Shown: positions 1 to 11,513 of the stretch, piece by piece | Numbering within the stretch: the first letter of the stretch is position 1 | Layout: each line of letters begins with the position of its first letter | Assembly: GCA_024364735.1 (NCBI GenBank) | Contig: JAGFNQ010005258.1 | Span: forward strand, 719,965-783,964 | From: Boesenbergia rotunda | Lineage: Eukaryota; Streptophyta; Magnoliopsida; Zingiberales; Zingiberaceae | Direction of reading: 5' to 3' | DNA length: 64,000 nt | Notes under the pieces: model-generated | What the model was told of the DNA's origin: nothing | Databases searched by the model: none | What the model saw: the letters and a program-made list of their open reading frames with translations, nothing else | Program-made: the position numbers and the translations under genes

Positions 1-945
1 GCCCAAAGACACATTATGATTAGTTGAACAAAAGCCTAGATAATTAGAAGATGATGATAAAAATAATAATATTATTATTATTATTATGTTGTTTTCTATC
101 TTTGTCTCCTAATTTTCTTTCAAGTTTCAACTCTCAGTTATTTTTCAGCTTTTCTTTTTCTTTTTTTTAAATATTTTTTCAATGTTTCTTTTTTTTTTCC
201 CTTTTAAATCTTGTTACGGTTACAAGTTACAGTAGTAGTAACAAATTTTCGGATGATGACCAGGTATTTAAGCTAACCAAATGAAAAAGATAATAATCTA
301 ATCCAAAGAATATTTTTTCATATAGAAGAAATTAAATTAAAAGTTATATTAATTTATAGATATTAAATTATATGATTTTGGACTTAATTTATAGACTTGG
401 TAGAAATATATAAAAAATATTTTAAATAAAAATATCAATTTTAACAGAAATTATCATCATTCCTCATTTGCTAGAAATTATTATGGATATATCAATTTAT
501 TTTTTTAAAAAATATTTTTTATATTTTCTACATTATTTGTTTTTTCATCGTATTATTTTTTAAAAAATAATCTAATCGAAGGATAAAAGATTGGGAACAT
601 TCTCTCCAATTTAAAATAAAAAAAGTTTTACTATCATTTTATTCTAGTCAATAGAAATAAAAAAATTCAAAATGAATGTACTAAAATCAACTCCAATTAA
701 TACATCAAAATGATAAATTAGTATAAAAATAACATTAACTTATCCCAACCAATATACCAAATTTTCGCTTCAGTTTTGGTGCGGAGAGGGCCAATTTTTT
801 TTAAAAGATCTTATTATATAATTAATAAAATCAAATATAATGTATATTATTAAATATCATAAATATAAATTAATTTGTTATTATTTTTTCCTCATACTTA
901 TAATAATATTAATTATTTATTATAATTTAAATTAAATGTATTTAG
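1..945. other. AT-rich spacer, no gene seen
   Basis: No coding similarity is visible on either strand. The only structured element is a short (ATT)n microsatellite near 61-90. Poly-T and poly-A runs dominate. Confidence 0.7.
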
Positions 946-1819
946 TGTAGGAGGAAATATTTCTTTTCGGAGAGTAAACAAAAATTAAATTGAAATTACA
1001 GAAATTTCAAGTTACCTGTTGAATGACCCGAATTGTCTTTTATGTAAAATACAGTCTCCCGGACAATTCCCGACCTGGAATTCCTGAGCTGGAATCTCCC
1101 GACCAGAATCTCCTGAACCGGAAGTCCCAAACTGGACTAGCCGAACCGGTCTTCCCGAACAGGTCTGGAAGAGTTGTTGAGACATACGTAATGCAATTTC
1201 CTTGAAACAGATTTGTCCTTCTCTGATAGTGCTTCGAGATAAAAACGAAGCACTCGTTGCTCATGGCGAATTGAAGAAGTACCCGAATGCTACCAAGTTA
1301 AAAACACACGGGGAATTGGGAATGAGGTAGAAGATAATCTCTTAATGACCGAATTAACGTCAGTTACTGCCAATTAACCATCCAGATTCAAACGTTTGGG
1401 GGTTACTGATTTTGCATTAATCAACAGTTAATGCATCCGTTATATTTGAGCAAAAAATTTAGCAAAATGATAAATTTTTCCCCGATCGATCGAGCATTTG
1501 GCGTGCGCAGGTCATGGACGCACACGAGTAAGTTCGATACAAATTCGAGCCTTGGATTTGCACCCCCTATGGAATCACATGTGAGAGAGAGCCTCTTCCC
1601 ATGCATTTATAAACAACAAACATGCTTGTGAAACAATATAAGTCAACAATTATGCCTTGAAACTTCCAATGTGGGACTAAAGTCACATTCACAATGAAGT
1701 CTCTTTATTCTCCACCTCCCCTTCCATTCATTTGAAACTGCTGATGTAGGACTAAAGTCCCATTTACAATGGAGCTTCTTTCCTCACCACCTCCTTTTCT
1801 ATTCACACTATATCCAACA
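946..1819 (-). mobile_element. Solo LTR, Copia-like, family A copy 1
   Basis: Read on the minus strand the element starts TGTTGGATAT and ends CCTACA, the usual TG...CA termini. It is bracketed by a perfect 5-bp duplication, TTTAG at 941-945 and 1820-1824. It is the reverse complement of the LTR at 44890-45464, sharing the start, the block around 'GGGACTAAAGTCCCA' and the end around 'ACTCTCC'. No internal retrotransposon sequence adjoins it, so it is a solo LTR left by LTR-LTR recombination. At 874 bp it is longer than its 575-bp relative. The part at 1040-1180 is a run of short repeats of the type CCCGACC/CTGGAA. Confidence 0.88.
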
Positions 1820-2114
1820 TTTAGTAGCCTATTTTTATTTTATTATGCATATTTGAAAATATTTAATTTATTTAATTTATTTAATTTTAATTTATTTAAT
1901 ATATTTTTAATTATAATTACATTTATAAATTATGTTACTAATTTTATAAAAAATAATAAAATATTAAACAATGATATTAATATACTTGAATCTTCTCCTC
2001 TTTTGATAATCTTAATGTATTACTATTCCTACTTAATTATGTCATTTAAGTAAAAAAGTATAATATGAATTACTATTGAGGTGATAGTATATATTCAAAA
2101 TAGTCAATACTTAT

Positions 2115-2399
2115 TCTACGATTCATGATCCACAAAGTTGAAAGAATAAATTATTTGTAATAAAGCAAGAAATGCGTAGAAAGGACGTTGAGCATGCATT
2201 TGATATGCTCCAATCACATTTTGCATTTATTGCAAGACTTTCATGTTTTTGATAGGAAAATATTTTACATGGTATAATGACATTGTATATTATTATGAAT
2301 AATATGTTAATTGAATATGAACATAATTTAAATACATTAATCAAGGAACACTTCGATGTGTTACTTCTAGATGTTGAGCTAGTAGATGATATTATTCAA
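2115..2399 (+). pseudogene. PIF/Harbinger transposase fragment
   Basis: The reading K-Q-E-M-R-R-K-D-V-E-H-A-F-D-M-L-Q followed by I-M-T-L-Y-I-I-M-N-N-M-L-I-E matches the C-terminal conserved block of plant Harbinger (DDE) transposases, typically QEAARKDVERAFGVLQ...IMxxCIIMHNMI. Stop codons interrupt it, for example TGA TAG after SCF, so it is dead. Upstream residues D-P-Q-S-stop-K-N-K-L-F fit the same domain. It is truncated by the solo LTR beginning at 2400, and no terminal inverted repeats were found. Confidence 0.7.
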
Positions 2400-3928
2400 T
2401 GTTGGGGCAATCCATGGTCCGGAGTGACTATGTGTTTTGATGTTTGGGTAAAGGGTTTAAGTTAGGTTCACCTTTGTGTTTTGATATATGTATTTGAGTG
2501 TGCAAGTTTGCAGGATACACATAGACTTGGTTGGACGGATTCAGGTACGGTGAAGGGTGGCATGGAGGCAAGCCATGGGCTTGTGTGCGCATTCGAGGGT
2601 CCATGGACAAAGAAGGGACGATGAGCCGAGGGATGCAGACTTCAAGGCTTGCGTGAAGGATGGCATGGAGGCAAGCCGAGGGCTTGTGTGCGCATCTGAG
2701 GGACGGGAGCCGAAGTCGAAGAGGGTGCGAAGGCAACAGGTCGAGACTGTTGAATGAAGAGTCAACCAGGTCGTGAGGGTTCAAGTGCTAAGTGAATTAT
2801 ACTCGGAAAATCCTAGGGTTGAGTGCTGAGGGAAATGTACTCGGGAAGGGGAAACCTTAGGTGTAGAAGTGGGTCAGTCGACAGGTGCCAGGGCAGTCAA
2901 CTGGTAAATACCACAGAAAGATCAGTCGACTGGCGGTCAGTCGACTGCCCCTGGAGCAGTCGACTAGTGTGGTTGGAAATTCGAACATTAGGCTTGCAAC
3001 GGTCGAATTTAGGTGAGATCAGTCGACTGGTAGCGAGGTTCTCAGCCTTAAGCATTATTTAAAAGGACTTGATTTTGGCTGAGAAGCTTGACGAATTTGG
3101 CTTTGGTTAAATGCTAAATAGTAGTCCAAGAGCTCACAAGAGAAGTTTGGTTTGTGGCGAGGTTTCTCCACCCACAAGGAGCTACACGAGATAGCCGGAG
3201 GGCATCTGGGGAGTCATCCACCTTACGGACAGCTGTAGATAGGGATGGAAATAGGCCAGGCGCCCTGTCAGGGGGCTGTGGCCTGGCCTGTTTAAAAATA
3301 AAATAATACTCAGGCCTGTTTTTTCTTATCAGCCGAGGCCAAAGCTCAATATAAAAACTATGAAGCCTGACAGGCCGACCTGGACCTGTTAAAATTATAT
3401 TATATATATTGTCAAAATAGAGATTCGAACCTTGGACTTCTACTAAGCAAGACCTTATCTACCTCTCTATTTGCCAATACACCACAAATCTGTTTTAACT
3501 ATAACATACATATTTTATATATTAGAAGTATCTTTAGCTAATTTGTTAAATTAGTATTTTGGATAATCGAATCGAATTGTTATCTTTTATATATTAGAAG
3601 TATTTTGGATAATCAAATTAAATTACAGGCATTGTAAACAGGTCGCAGGTCAGGTCAGGTCAGGCTTAGGCCAAGAATAAAGCCTATAACAGGCCACAGG
3701 CCTGTTTGTTATTATACAGGTCTGGTTTGTTAAGGTAAAAGTCTGGCCTGACCTGTTTCCATCCCTAGCCGTGGAGTAAGAGCTCTATCTCCGAACCACG
3801 TAAAGGTAACGTGTTAGCGATTGTTTGATTGTGTTATTGTTATTTCCGCTTGAGCGCGCTAACGTTGTAGGTAGAAAAATCGAAAGAAAGCTATTCACCC
3901 CCCTCTAACAAACGACAAGGTCCTAACA
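2400..3928 (+). mobile_element. Solo LTR, SIRE-type Copia, with nested MITE
   Basis: It begins TGTTGGGGCAA and ends CTCTAAC...GGTCCTAACA, and is flanked by a perfect 5-bp duplication TTCAA (2395-2399 and 929-933 of the 3 kb line, that is 3929-3933). The 3' part with 'TTCACCCCCCTCTA' is characteristic of SIRE/Maximus-type LTRs. A 528-bp hAT-like MITE sits inside at 3240-3767, leaving an LTR of about 1 kb. The stretch 2873-3032 carries several copies of the palindrome CAGTCGACTG. No internal region adjoins, so this is a solo LTR. Confidence 0.88.
3240..3767. mobile_element. hAT-like MITE, CAGGCC-rich core
   Basis: Perfect 12-bp terminal inverted repeats TAGGGATGGAAA / TTTCCATCCCTA. Flanking 8-mers GCTGTAGA and GCCGTGGA match at 6 of 8 positions, differing only by transitions, as expected of an aged hAT target duplication. 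Both arms are rich in CAGGCCTG/GGTCAGGTC motifs that pair with each other. The middle, near 3421-3455, holds a reverse-oriented tRNA B-box-like sequence (GATTCGAACCTTGGAC). It is nested in the solo LTR. Confidence 0.8.
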
Positions 3929-3933
3929 TTCAA

Positions 3934-5227
3934 TTCAAAGAGTTTCTAATTTGACACAAACAAATCAAAGACAAAAAAGCATTCATATTGCCCTTCCAAT
4001 TGCACTAATTGAGCATTTATGAAAATAGTATAGTAATTCTGAAAGGTTAAGTCTCGTAATATTATATTTCCAATTAAATATCGTTAGTAAAATATTTTAC
4101 TGTGTATAATTTTATAATATTTTTAAAATATGTTTATGCCAGAACAATTATGTAATAAAAATTAAAAATTAAAATCATAATTTTTTATATATATTATCGG
4201 GATGCAATTTTTTTAAAAAATAACCTATCCAATATAAATACAAATGCAATATTAATTTTAAATATAATAACTATCATAAAATTAATGTTAATAAATTAAA
4301 ATGTATGTTGATAATTAAATTACGAAAAAAATAGAATATTCTAATGAATATTTTTTTGGTATGATATGGTGTGGATATGTTGGAATTGAAATAGTATTTG
4401 ATGTTGAAATTATATCATTGTAGTGTGAAAATCATACCAAATATGATATTTATGGTCGGAGTCTCGGAGATGATCTAAAATTGCATTGGTAGACTAAATT
4501 CTTATTAAATTAATTAGAATTAGAATTAGAATTAGAATTAGAATTTTTTTCGACTAGCTAGAATACATTCTTTGATTGAAGATGTGTAAGTCCAGTTGAT
4601 GGAGTGGCAAGGTGTATTTTTAATTTTTCAAATTTTTAACGATCGAATTTTATTTTAAAGAAATTAAAATATGATATTTTTTTAATTGATGATTAATTTA
4701 AGAATGCTGATAGTAAAAAATTTTTAGGTCAGATCAGTAGATATAAATGAAACATTCACTTGTCATTGCGATGCTTTTTCCTTGAAGCCTTTATGTTCTC
4801 AGCACTATGATACAATAGATAGACATCAAGTTGTCATTCGTCATTCACAATTTGATATCTAATTATAATATACTTTGTAAAAAAATTTTCTCAAAATAAG
4901 ACATAATTATAAAAAATTGACCTTCTAGCTCATTACGAGTAATTTCTTATTTATCATGACAGCCGTTGAAAAATTAAAAGCCTCAAGGTCAATGCTGCCC
5001 GGTCCCTTTTTGTTTTTTTTACCTTTGAAGTCTTTGTCATCGAATTTATGAATGAATTATTTTACCTCAACGTCGAGGTGCCACCGTCCTACTTTTCAAA
5101 TATCATAATTTTTTATGTGCCATTTGTTATGAATATTTTTTAATTTATCGAGTGGTCGATACAAAATTTTTACAGCCTCAAACATCTCACTTTCAAAATT
5201 AATTAATGTAAATAGAATATCTGATAT
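3934..5227. other. AT-rich spacer
   Basis: No gene was recognised. A hexamer microsatellite (AATTAG)n lies at about 4511-4545. Confidence 0.6.
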
Positions 5228-5527
5228 AACTTAAACCAGTGATTCCTGAGCAGATCATTCCTCTGCGTTGAGGAATAAATTTGGAGTCCTCTTGGGTGGC
5301 AGGGCTTGGCCTCCTCCCGAGCGGGGGAACTCCTTCTGAGCAAGTAATTATTATCCTAGACGAACTTAGATCGTTTATTTGAGTGTTCCGGGTATATATC
5401 TCGCGAATCTTACTTTCATCAAATGGATTATGAGGAGGGCAATTAATAAGCGATGGTTGGGGTTTGATGAGAGTAAATACTCATTACAAGGATAAGTGAT
5501 CCTGTCGCGAAGCGAGTTGGACGTCCC

Positions 5528-6228
5528 CAGTGGCGTAGCCAGAATTCAAAATTGTCTAGGGCTAAGTTGACTATGACTATAATTAATATTTGAATCTATT
5601 AAGTTATTTAATTTTTAAAATCTTTTGAAAATCGAGATTAATTTAAAATTAATTTGACACAAAATTAAATTATAAATTAAAGTAATTTGATTAATTGAAT
5701 GAATTAAGCTATTTTAGAAAAAACCCTCTCATTTCTCCTCTCTTCCACGTATACATGATAACCACCATCCAACCCCCACGGGATGGATCGGATGGTCTGG
5801 CCATTTACTTGGGGGTCACAGGTTTGAGCGTCACCAGTTGCGTACGGGGATAAAACCCTGGTCTGCTGGTTTTAATCCGCTCGACTCCAGGCGCCTCACC
5901 ATATTAGTGATGACCGTGGTTTGCCTCCCTCTAGATTCTTATAGAGCCTGGGCCAGGGGGCCGCTAAGATGACGGTTCCATTTTTTTTTTGATAACCACC
6001 ATCTAGCATCGATCCTCAACCACATGCGTTTGGCTCTAATTTAATAACCTGCCTTTTTATTTTTTTGTTCCTGCTTATCTTCCTTTTTTTCTCACCAATA
6101 GCAAAGTTGCAGCAAAATTACAGGTCTTCTCCCTTCACCCTTCACCTTTCATCCTTCGTAACTTTTAATTAACTCAAAAGTTGGGTGGGGCTGGAGCCCA
6201 CCCTAGCCCAAGGGTGGCTCCGCCCCTG
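5528..6228. mobile_element. Non-autonomous hAT element
   Basis: The ends CAGTGGCGTAGCCAGA and ...TGGCTCCGCCCCTG form imperfect terminal inverted repeats of the widespread plant CAGGGGCGGAGCCA type. A perfect 8-bp duplication GACGTCCC flanks it (5520-5527 and 6229-6236). There is no transposase coding sequence. A SINE lies inside at 5770-5990. Confidence 0.87.
5770..5990 (+). mobile_element. tRNA-derived SINE with 13-bp target duplication
   Basis: A perfect duplication GATAACCACCATC flanks it (5757-5769 and 5991-6003). The 5' part has a pol III-like head with an A-box-like 'TGGTCTGGCCA' and a B-box-like 'AGGTTTGAGCG'. The 3' end is an oligo-T run, as in several plant SINE families. It is nested in the hAT element at 5528-6228. 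Confidence 0.82.
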
Positions 6229-6781
6229 GACGTCCCTACAGCTGAATGGGTCTCCGGGGAGTGAGATCGCCGAAGTGGTCTACTGAGCTGGATCACCTTT
6301 AACCTGCAAGACAGAGACCGTTAGAATCCGCCGGGAAAAGTCCCCGGCCAGACACTCTGACGGTCAAGTCAGTACTCGACGATGCGATAGAAAGCAATGG
6401 AACAGTATGGACTGCACTATCGCGCGTACCTGAGAGATGCAGAGTGCGGAGGCTTATATAGCCGGGGAAACTGACATCTCCTGCCCCGCGCGCCTGCCAC
6501 CTGCTGCCATATAGCGAGGACAAGGTGATGCATGCCCAGAGGTGGCAGGATAAAGTAGCACATACCGGGTTAAGGAAAGGAGCACTGTCAATTTAATGGC
6601 TGGCGCCGCTCGATCTGACACCAGTGCAGGTGGTCGCGGTACGGGGGACAGGGAATGACAAGAAGATCAGTACCTTAGCGTGATATCCTGTCGTTTGAGA
6701 TCAGGATGACCTCAGTCCTGCGCCGACCCCGATCAGCTTCTGATAGTCTGGTGACAGGGAGTGATTGTGTTGCTTGCTAGG

Positions 6782-7070
6782 CCCGACTGAGGGCCTATGA
6801 GGGTGCCGACTGGGGCACTGAATGCCGAGGCCCGCTGAGGGCCTATGAGGGTGTCGGCTGGGGCACAGAATGTTGAGGCCGACTGAGGGCTTGTGAGGGT
6901 GTCGACTGGGGCACTGAACGGCGATGCCGACTGAGGGCCTATGAGGGTGTCGACTGGGGCACTGAACGACGAGACCGGCTAAGGGCCTATGAGGGTGTCG
7001 GCTGGGGCACTGAATGACGAGGCCGACTGAGGGCCTAGGAGGGTGCCGACTGGGGCACAGAATGTCAGTG
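6782..7070 (+). repeat. 48-bp minisatellite, six copies
   Basis: Six tandem units of 48 bp built around 'GACTGAGGGCCTATGAGG' and 'CGACTGGGGCACTGAA', with a few substitutions per unit. It lies inside the GC-rich LTR-like block. The units are directly contiguous, with no spacers. Confidence 0.9.
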
Positions 7071-7373
7071 TGTTGAGTAAACTCCCCCTCTGGTTTAGGC
7101 TTACCCCAGGAGCGTGGGCTGTCACGCGTCGGCTGAGAGTCAAACCTGGAGGGGCGTTAGAGCCTGAGCGTCTAAGGTTGGATTGGATCGACCTCGAGGG
7201 GCGTGGGCCGCCACGCACCCGACTGAAGGCCTTGACCCGCGCGACTCCGATCCGACTGACCTTTTTGGCCCCCTAACCCTCTTCCTTCTAACTAGGCACC
7301 AGGCTACCGAGCCAGGCTACACGCAAGCTGGCCCGGGATCAATAAGGAATAAAAAAGAGATTTTAATTGCCCC

Positions 7374-7445
7374 TGAGATTATGGTACAGTGGTAGAGGGA
7401 CTAGTCACTATCTCAGATATTTGCGATTCAATATTTAACTACGAC
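7374..7445 (+). other. Possible tRNA-like relic
   Basis: The segment 'GGTACAGTGGTAGAGGG' followed about 30 bp later by 'TTTGCGATTCAATAT' has A-box-like and B-box-like order, but it is too diverged to fold with confidence. It may be a decayed SINE head. Confidence 0.3.
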
Positions 7446-7711
7446 GTATTTTTCTTTCAAATTGGATGCAAACCCTAGAACGCTGATCTTCTAGACCGTA
7501 TATCGTAAACGCTTCCTGATTTACCTTGTGACTAATGGAAAATTTATTTCGCTTCCTGATTTACCTTGATGATCAATGAAAAATTTCATGAGACCAAATC
7601 AATCATCTCAAATTCATCTTCTACATGATCGAACAAAAAGGAGACTTTAAAGCACAAGAGAGGCATTAAAGGAAAGCTATAATGAACCACAACCATTAGC
7701 AATTTTAATAT

Positions 7712-8090
7712 GAGAAATGATATGTACAGTAAAAGTGAATGTCTCAATAAAAATTTTGACCGTCACTCGGTGGCACGTTCGATCGCCGATCGGATACTAC
7801 CGGCGCCCTCCGATCGTCGCCTCAAATCAAACTATATACCTTGGGAGGACGGCGAGCCCGTCAGAATCGTCGGCAACAATGAACCCGTCGAAATCGACGG
7901 TGAATAATATGAGATCGCAATTGCGGTGATCCTGACGGGTTCACCGTACTCCCTAGGGTATAGTTTGATTTGGAGTGGCGGTCGGAGATCGCAAATAGTA
8001 TTTGATCAACGATCGAACATCAAATGTACCGCCAATTAATAGTCATAATTTTTATTAACACATTCATTTTCATAGTAAGTATCATTACTC
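7712..8090. mobile_element. Mutator-like MITE (foldback)
   Basis: A 379-bp element. The ends GAGAAATGATATGTAC and GTAAGTATCATTACTC are imperfect inverted repeats that continue for about 45 bp, and the inner arms also pair ('CAAATCAAACTATA' with 'TATAGTTTGATTTG'). The 9-bp flanks TTTTAATAT (7703-7711) and TTTCAATAT (8091-8099) differ by one base, the size expected for Mutator insertions. Short ORFs inside it are not genes. Confidence 0.85.
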
Positions 8091-8099
8091 TTTCAATAT

Positions 8100-8960
8100 T
8101 AGTCTTCAAGGATAGTAGCAACGGGAGGGAGCCGTGATGGAAAAATTTAATGCTAGGAGAGGAGAACAGTAAGGAAAGATATAAAATTTAATAATGAACG
8201 TTAAGTTCAATATGTGATAGCTTAATTCATTATCTTTATTATTTATTTATAACTAGATAATTTAACATAAATAAATCACCCTATTACAAGTTGATAATTT
8301 GGTTTTAAGTATAGTCCAAATTTTTTAAAAATTTGTTTAATGATTTTTTAAACTTTTGGTTGTGCTAATCAAATTTTACCCCTAAGATTTATGGGTTGTT
8401 TTATATTATTAATAAAAAAAATTCAAACCGAGTTTTTTTAGGTATGCACGAAATGTATTGCGTAAGATATATAAGATAATATTGCTTGTAAGTATCTTAA
8501 GCAAGTCGGGCATATCCATTTTGGACTGATTAAGTTAATATCCAAATTAATTTATATAAATGGGCGCAATTAGGCTGAGCTTAATCTCGATAGATCAAGA
8601 TTGAGTCTAGCGCAATTTCAAAAGAAAAATTAAGATGATGTATTATTTGGATATTTTTGACATCCTTTTAAGATAATATAAATAAAAATATTTTATAAAT
8701 TTATCTGTCAAATTATAAATAAAAAATATTCTTATTGCAATTTATTTTTTTCTTCGTTTTAACTATCTTATATTTTAGATTTTTTTTTGACATTTGAATG
8801 TATTTTAAAATACTCAACAAACATTTCAAAATATTAAAACTATAGCAAATAAAAAAAATGTTCAAAATGCACGGTCCAATGTGTAATATGTTTAAGGGTA
8901 CATTTTATTCAAATTATCAGATATAATCTTAATTATTTGATTATCAAATAATTATATAAT
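8100..8960. other. AT-rich spacer
   Basis: No coding similarity and no defined repeat ends were recognised. Confidence 0.55.
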
Positions 8961-9463
8961 AGGGGTGTAAATGAGTCGAGCCGCTCGTGAGCCGCTCGCG
9001 AGCCGCTCGGTCAAAACTCGACTCGAGCTCGGAGTTGACCGAGCTCGAGCCGAGCTCGGAGTTGACCGAGCTCGAGCTGGCTCGTTTACAATTCGAGCCG
9101 AGCCCGAGCCAATTCAAAGCTTGCTCGATGGCTCGTCGAGCCATATCGAGCCAAGCCTGGCTCGTTTAAAATAACATTGTTTTCCATAAATAAATAAGAA
9201 CTTGATGAGGTATTTATGGTTAGAAGGTTTCGGTGGACTGGTGGAGGTTTTCATGTAGCAGAGGTTGCAAGTTCGAATCATGACTTTACCCCATTTTTAG
9301 TAGATTTTTCGGCTCGAATTTGGCTCGAGCTCGACTCGAGCCGAGCTCGAGCTCGATTTTACTAGCTCGATCGAGATCGAGCTCGATTTTACTAGCTCGA
9401 TCGAGATCGAGCTCGAGCTCGAGCCGACCTTTGGCTCGGCTCGGTTCGACTCGTTTGCAGCCC
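8961..9463. mobile_element. hAT-like MITE, CTCGAGC-rich core
   Basis: The ends are AGGGGTGTAAATGAG and CTCGTTTGCAGCCC. TATATAAT occurs on both sides (8953-8960 and 9464-9471), but the AT-rich flanks make the exact boundary ambiguous by one base. Both arms consist of GAGCCGAGCTCGAGC-type repeats that can pair extensively. The centre (about 9245-9285) has a direct-strand B-box-like 'AAGTTCGAATC' preceded by 'GGTTTTCATGTAGCAGAGG', resembling a decayed tRNA. Confidence 0.75.
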
Positions 9464-9559
9464 TATATAATAACTAAGATAATAGGGAATAAAATATAAT
9501 ATGAAGTTGTTTAGTTTAATTTAGGTAATTAAATAAAATCTTATTTGTTTGGAGGTAAT

Positions 9560-10060
9560 AGTCTATGACATAATATAATGTTTTACCATATTATCCTTTA
9601 GTTAAATTTAAATATAATAATATTATATACTTATAAAAGTAAGATAATATTATATACATATTCGTACCCTCGATCGTCGGTCGTCGACGATGGTCGCCGG
9701 TTGTTGTTGCTGATTGTCGACCGTGAAGAATGGTCGGCCGCCGGCGATGGTCGCCGACCATCGTTGTCGGTCGTCGGTCGCGAATAATGGTCATCGACCG
9801 TCGTTGTCTGTCGTTGGTCGCGAATAATTATCGTCGACCATCGTTGCCAGTCGTCGGCCGTCGTGCTAGTCACAGGTAGTCGCCTGTCGTCGGTCGCGTG
9901 CTGACGGCGGTGGTCGCGGGTCGTCGGCGGCGGTCATCGGTCGCGGGTCGCCGCCGGCGACCACTGATCGCCGCCGTCGGTCACCACAGTCGGTCGCCGC
10001 CGATAGTCGTCCGGGAATAATACCTCTTTTGTTAAAGTAAATATTGAAGGATAATTTTAG
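9560..10060. repeat. Low-complexity GTCG-rich island between inverted AT arms
   Basis: 9661-10018 is an irregular GTCGTCGG/GGTCGCCG repeat standing out from AT-rich DNA. The flanks share 'ATTATCCTT'-type inverted similarity (about 9587-9605 and 10045-10060), which suggests a foldback element with a GC-rich core. Terminal duplications were not identified. Confidence 0.5.
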
Positions 10061-10089
10061 TAACATAAGTTTCATAATCCCGGAATTAA

Positions 10090-11340
10090 GAAAAATCTTA
10101 CTTTCTTAGGGTTTTTCGATTCTGGGTTGTATGTCCCTTTTACTGATGTGTCGGGCATCGATCATTATTTTGGAATCGCTGATTATCTAATCCAAATAAA
10201 TTTTTTATTGATAATCTTAGATGAATAATTAAAATTATTAAGAATAACCCTTAATTAAAGGTATCCTAAAAGTTAAGTTAATATACCGGTCAATCGAAGA
10301 AATATGCAATTGTTAATTGTTAAAAGGTAGAAAAAAAAAAGAAAAGCACACTTTTTTAATTTTATATCGTTAAAAAGGACACTCTTGTTTTAAAATTTAT
10401 TAAAGCAATTCTAAGGCAGATGAGTTTTTTCTTGTAGAATACTCTTTTGATATTCTGGAAGAGTACTTTTTTTAACAACATAGATATTTTTTTTAATTTT
10501 TTTTTTTTCAAAAATCAAGGCCCGACTTTAATTTTTTTTTATTAAAAGAATCACTCCGGTCAATCGTGTGTATAATTATCACCTTAAATATTGCTTTTCT
10601 CATTATTATTCTTTCCTAAATCTCTCATTTAAATTTTGAATTTATCTCACATATTATAATAATTATGAAACTCTAATTATTATAGATGGTATAACAACTA
10701 TGATTTTATTACTGTTATAATGTGAGCAGTTACTATTTTATTTCTGCTATAATATAAATATTAGATAAGCACGTAAAATTTATATTATAGTAATTACAAT
10801 TTTGTTACATATGAATAATAGATGAACATGATTGAATATTTTTGGACATGTTAAGTATATATTGTAGTAATTACGAAATCATAATTGTTATAATATGGGT
10901 AATAATTATAAAATTGTAACTACTATAACGTGTATGATTGATTCAGAATTTAAATATAATAGTACGACTGAACCATATTGGAAGGCAGTTGGATTACATG
11001 AATGAATAGTGGGGTGGATTTTTTTTAAAAAAGTTGTCAATATGTTATTTTTTAGTTGATACTAGATATTCAAATTTACTTTGATTAATTTTGGAATGAT
11101 GTGCCCGTGAAAATTTTTTATTTAGAATTAGTTCGACATGATATAGAAATTTTAAATCTTTTCCCACCCCTATTACATGGTAAATCAGGAAGGGCTAAAT
11201 TTAAGTGACGATGTTCTCAATATTCTTTGGTCAATCATCTATTAAAAAAAGTTTATCCATTAATTTATCGAAATTGAAATTCAATTATATTTAGAAAATT
11301 TTCTATTTAGATAAAGTATTAGGCAGTTAATTGAGAAAGC
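10090..11340. other. AT-rich spacer upstream of pyruvate kinase
   Basis: No gene was seen. 10640-10980 contains dispersed palindromic 'AATTATTATA/TATAATTATT'-type motifs without clear ends. The pyruvate kinase promoter should lie in the last few hundred bases, but no convincing TATA box could be fixed. Confidence 0.5.
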
Positions 11341-11513
11341 GGTAAAGATGCAGGTTCAAAATGAAAATAGGAGTTGCTGATCAATAAAAGTAAACCCTGC
11401 ACTTTATTCTTCGCCATCGAGAATTTCCTCGTGCCTCTCCGATTTCCACGCCAAGCTCTGCTCATCAGAGACTCAAAGTTCGACGATCGGATTCGGAACC
11501 CTAACCTGCCACA

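Larger units (their letters stand above)
5228..7340 (-). mobile_element. GC-rich LTR-like block, probably Gypsy LTR
   Basis: This GC-rich block is unlike its AT-rich surroundings. On the minus strand it has a TATA-like site (TATATAAGCC, about 6451-6460) followed by a GC-rich leader, as in a U3/R junction. A related sequence occurs at 49200-49900, with shared 'CTTATATA..CGGGG' and 'GAGCGTGGG..CACGCGTC'. A hAT element (5528-6228) and a minisatellite (6782-7070) lie inside. Ends and target duplication were not resolved, so the class is an inference. Confidence 0.5.

Noticed and set aside
6782..7070. Regular repeats that could suggest a CRISPR-like array
   Set aside because: The 48-bp units are contiguous with no variable spacers, and the context is an LTR-like block in a plant genome; this is a minisatellite.
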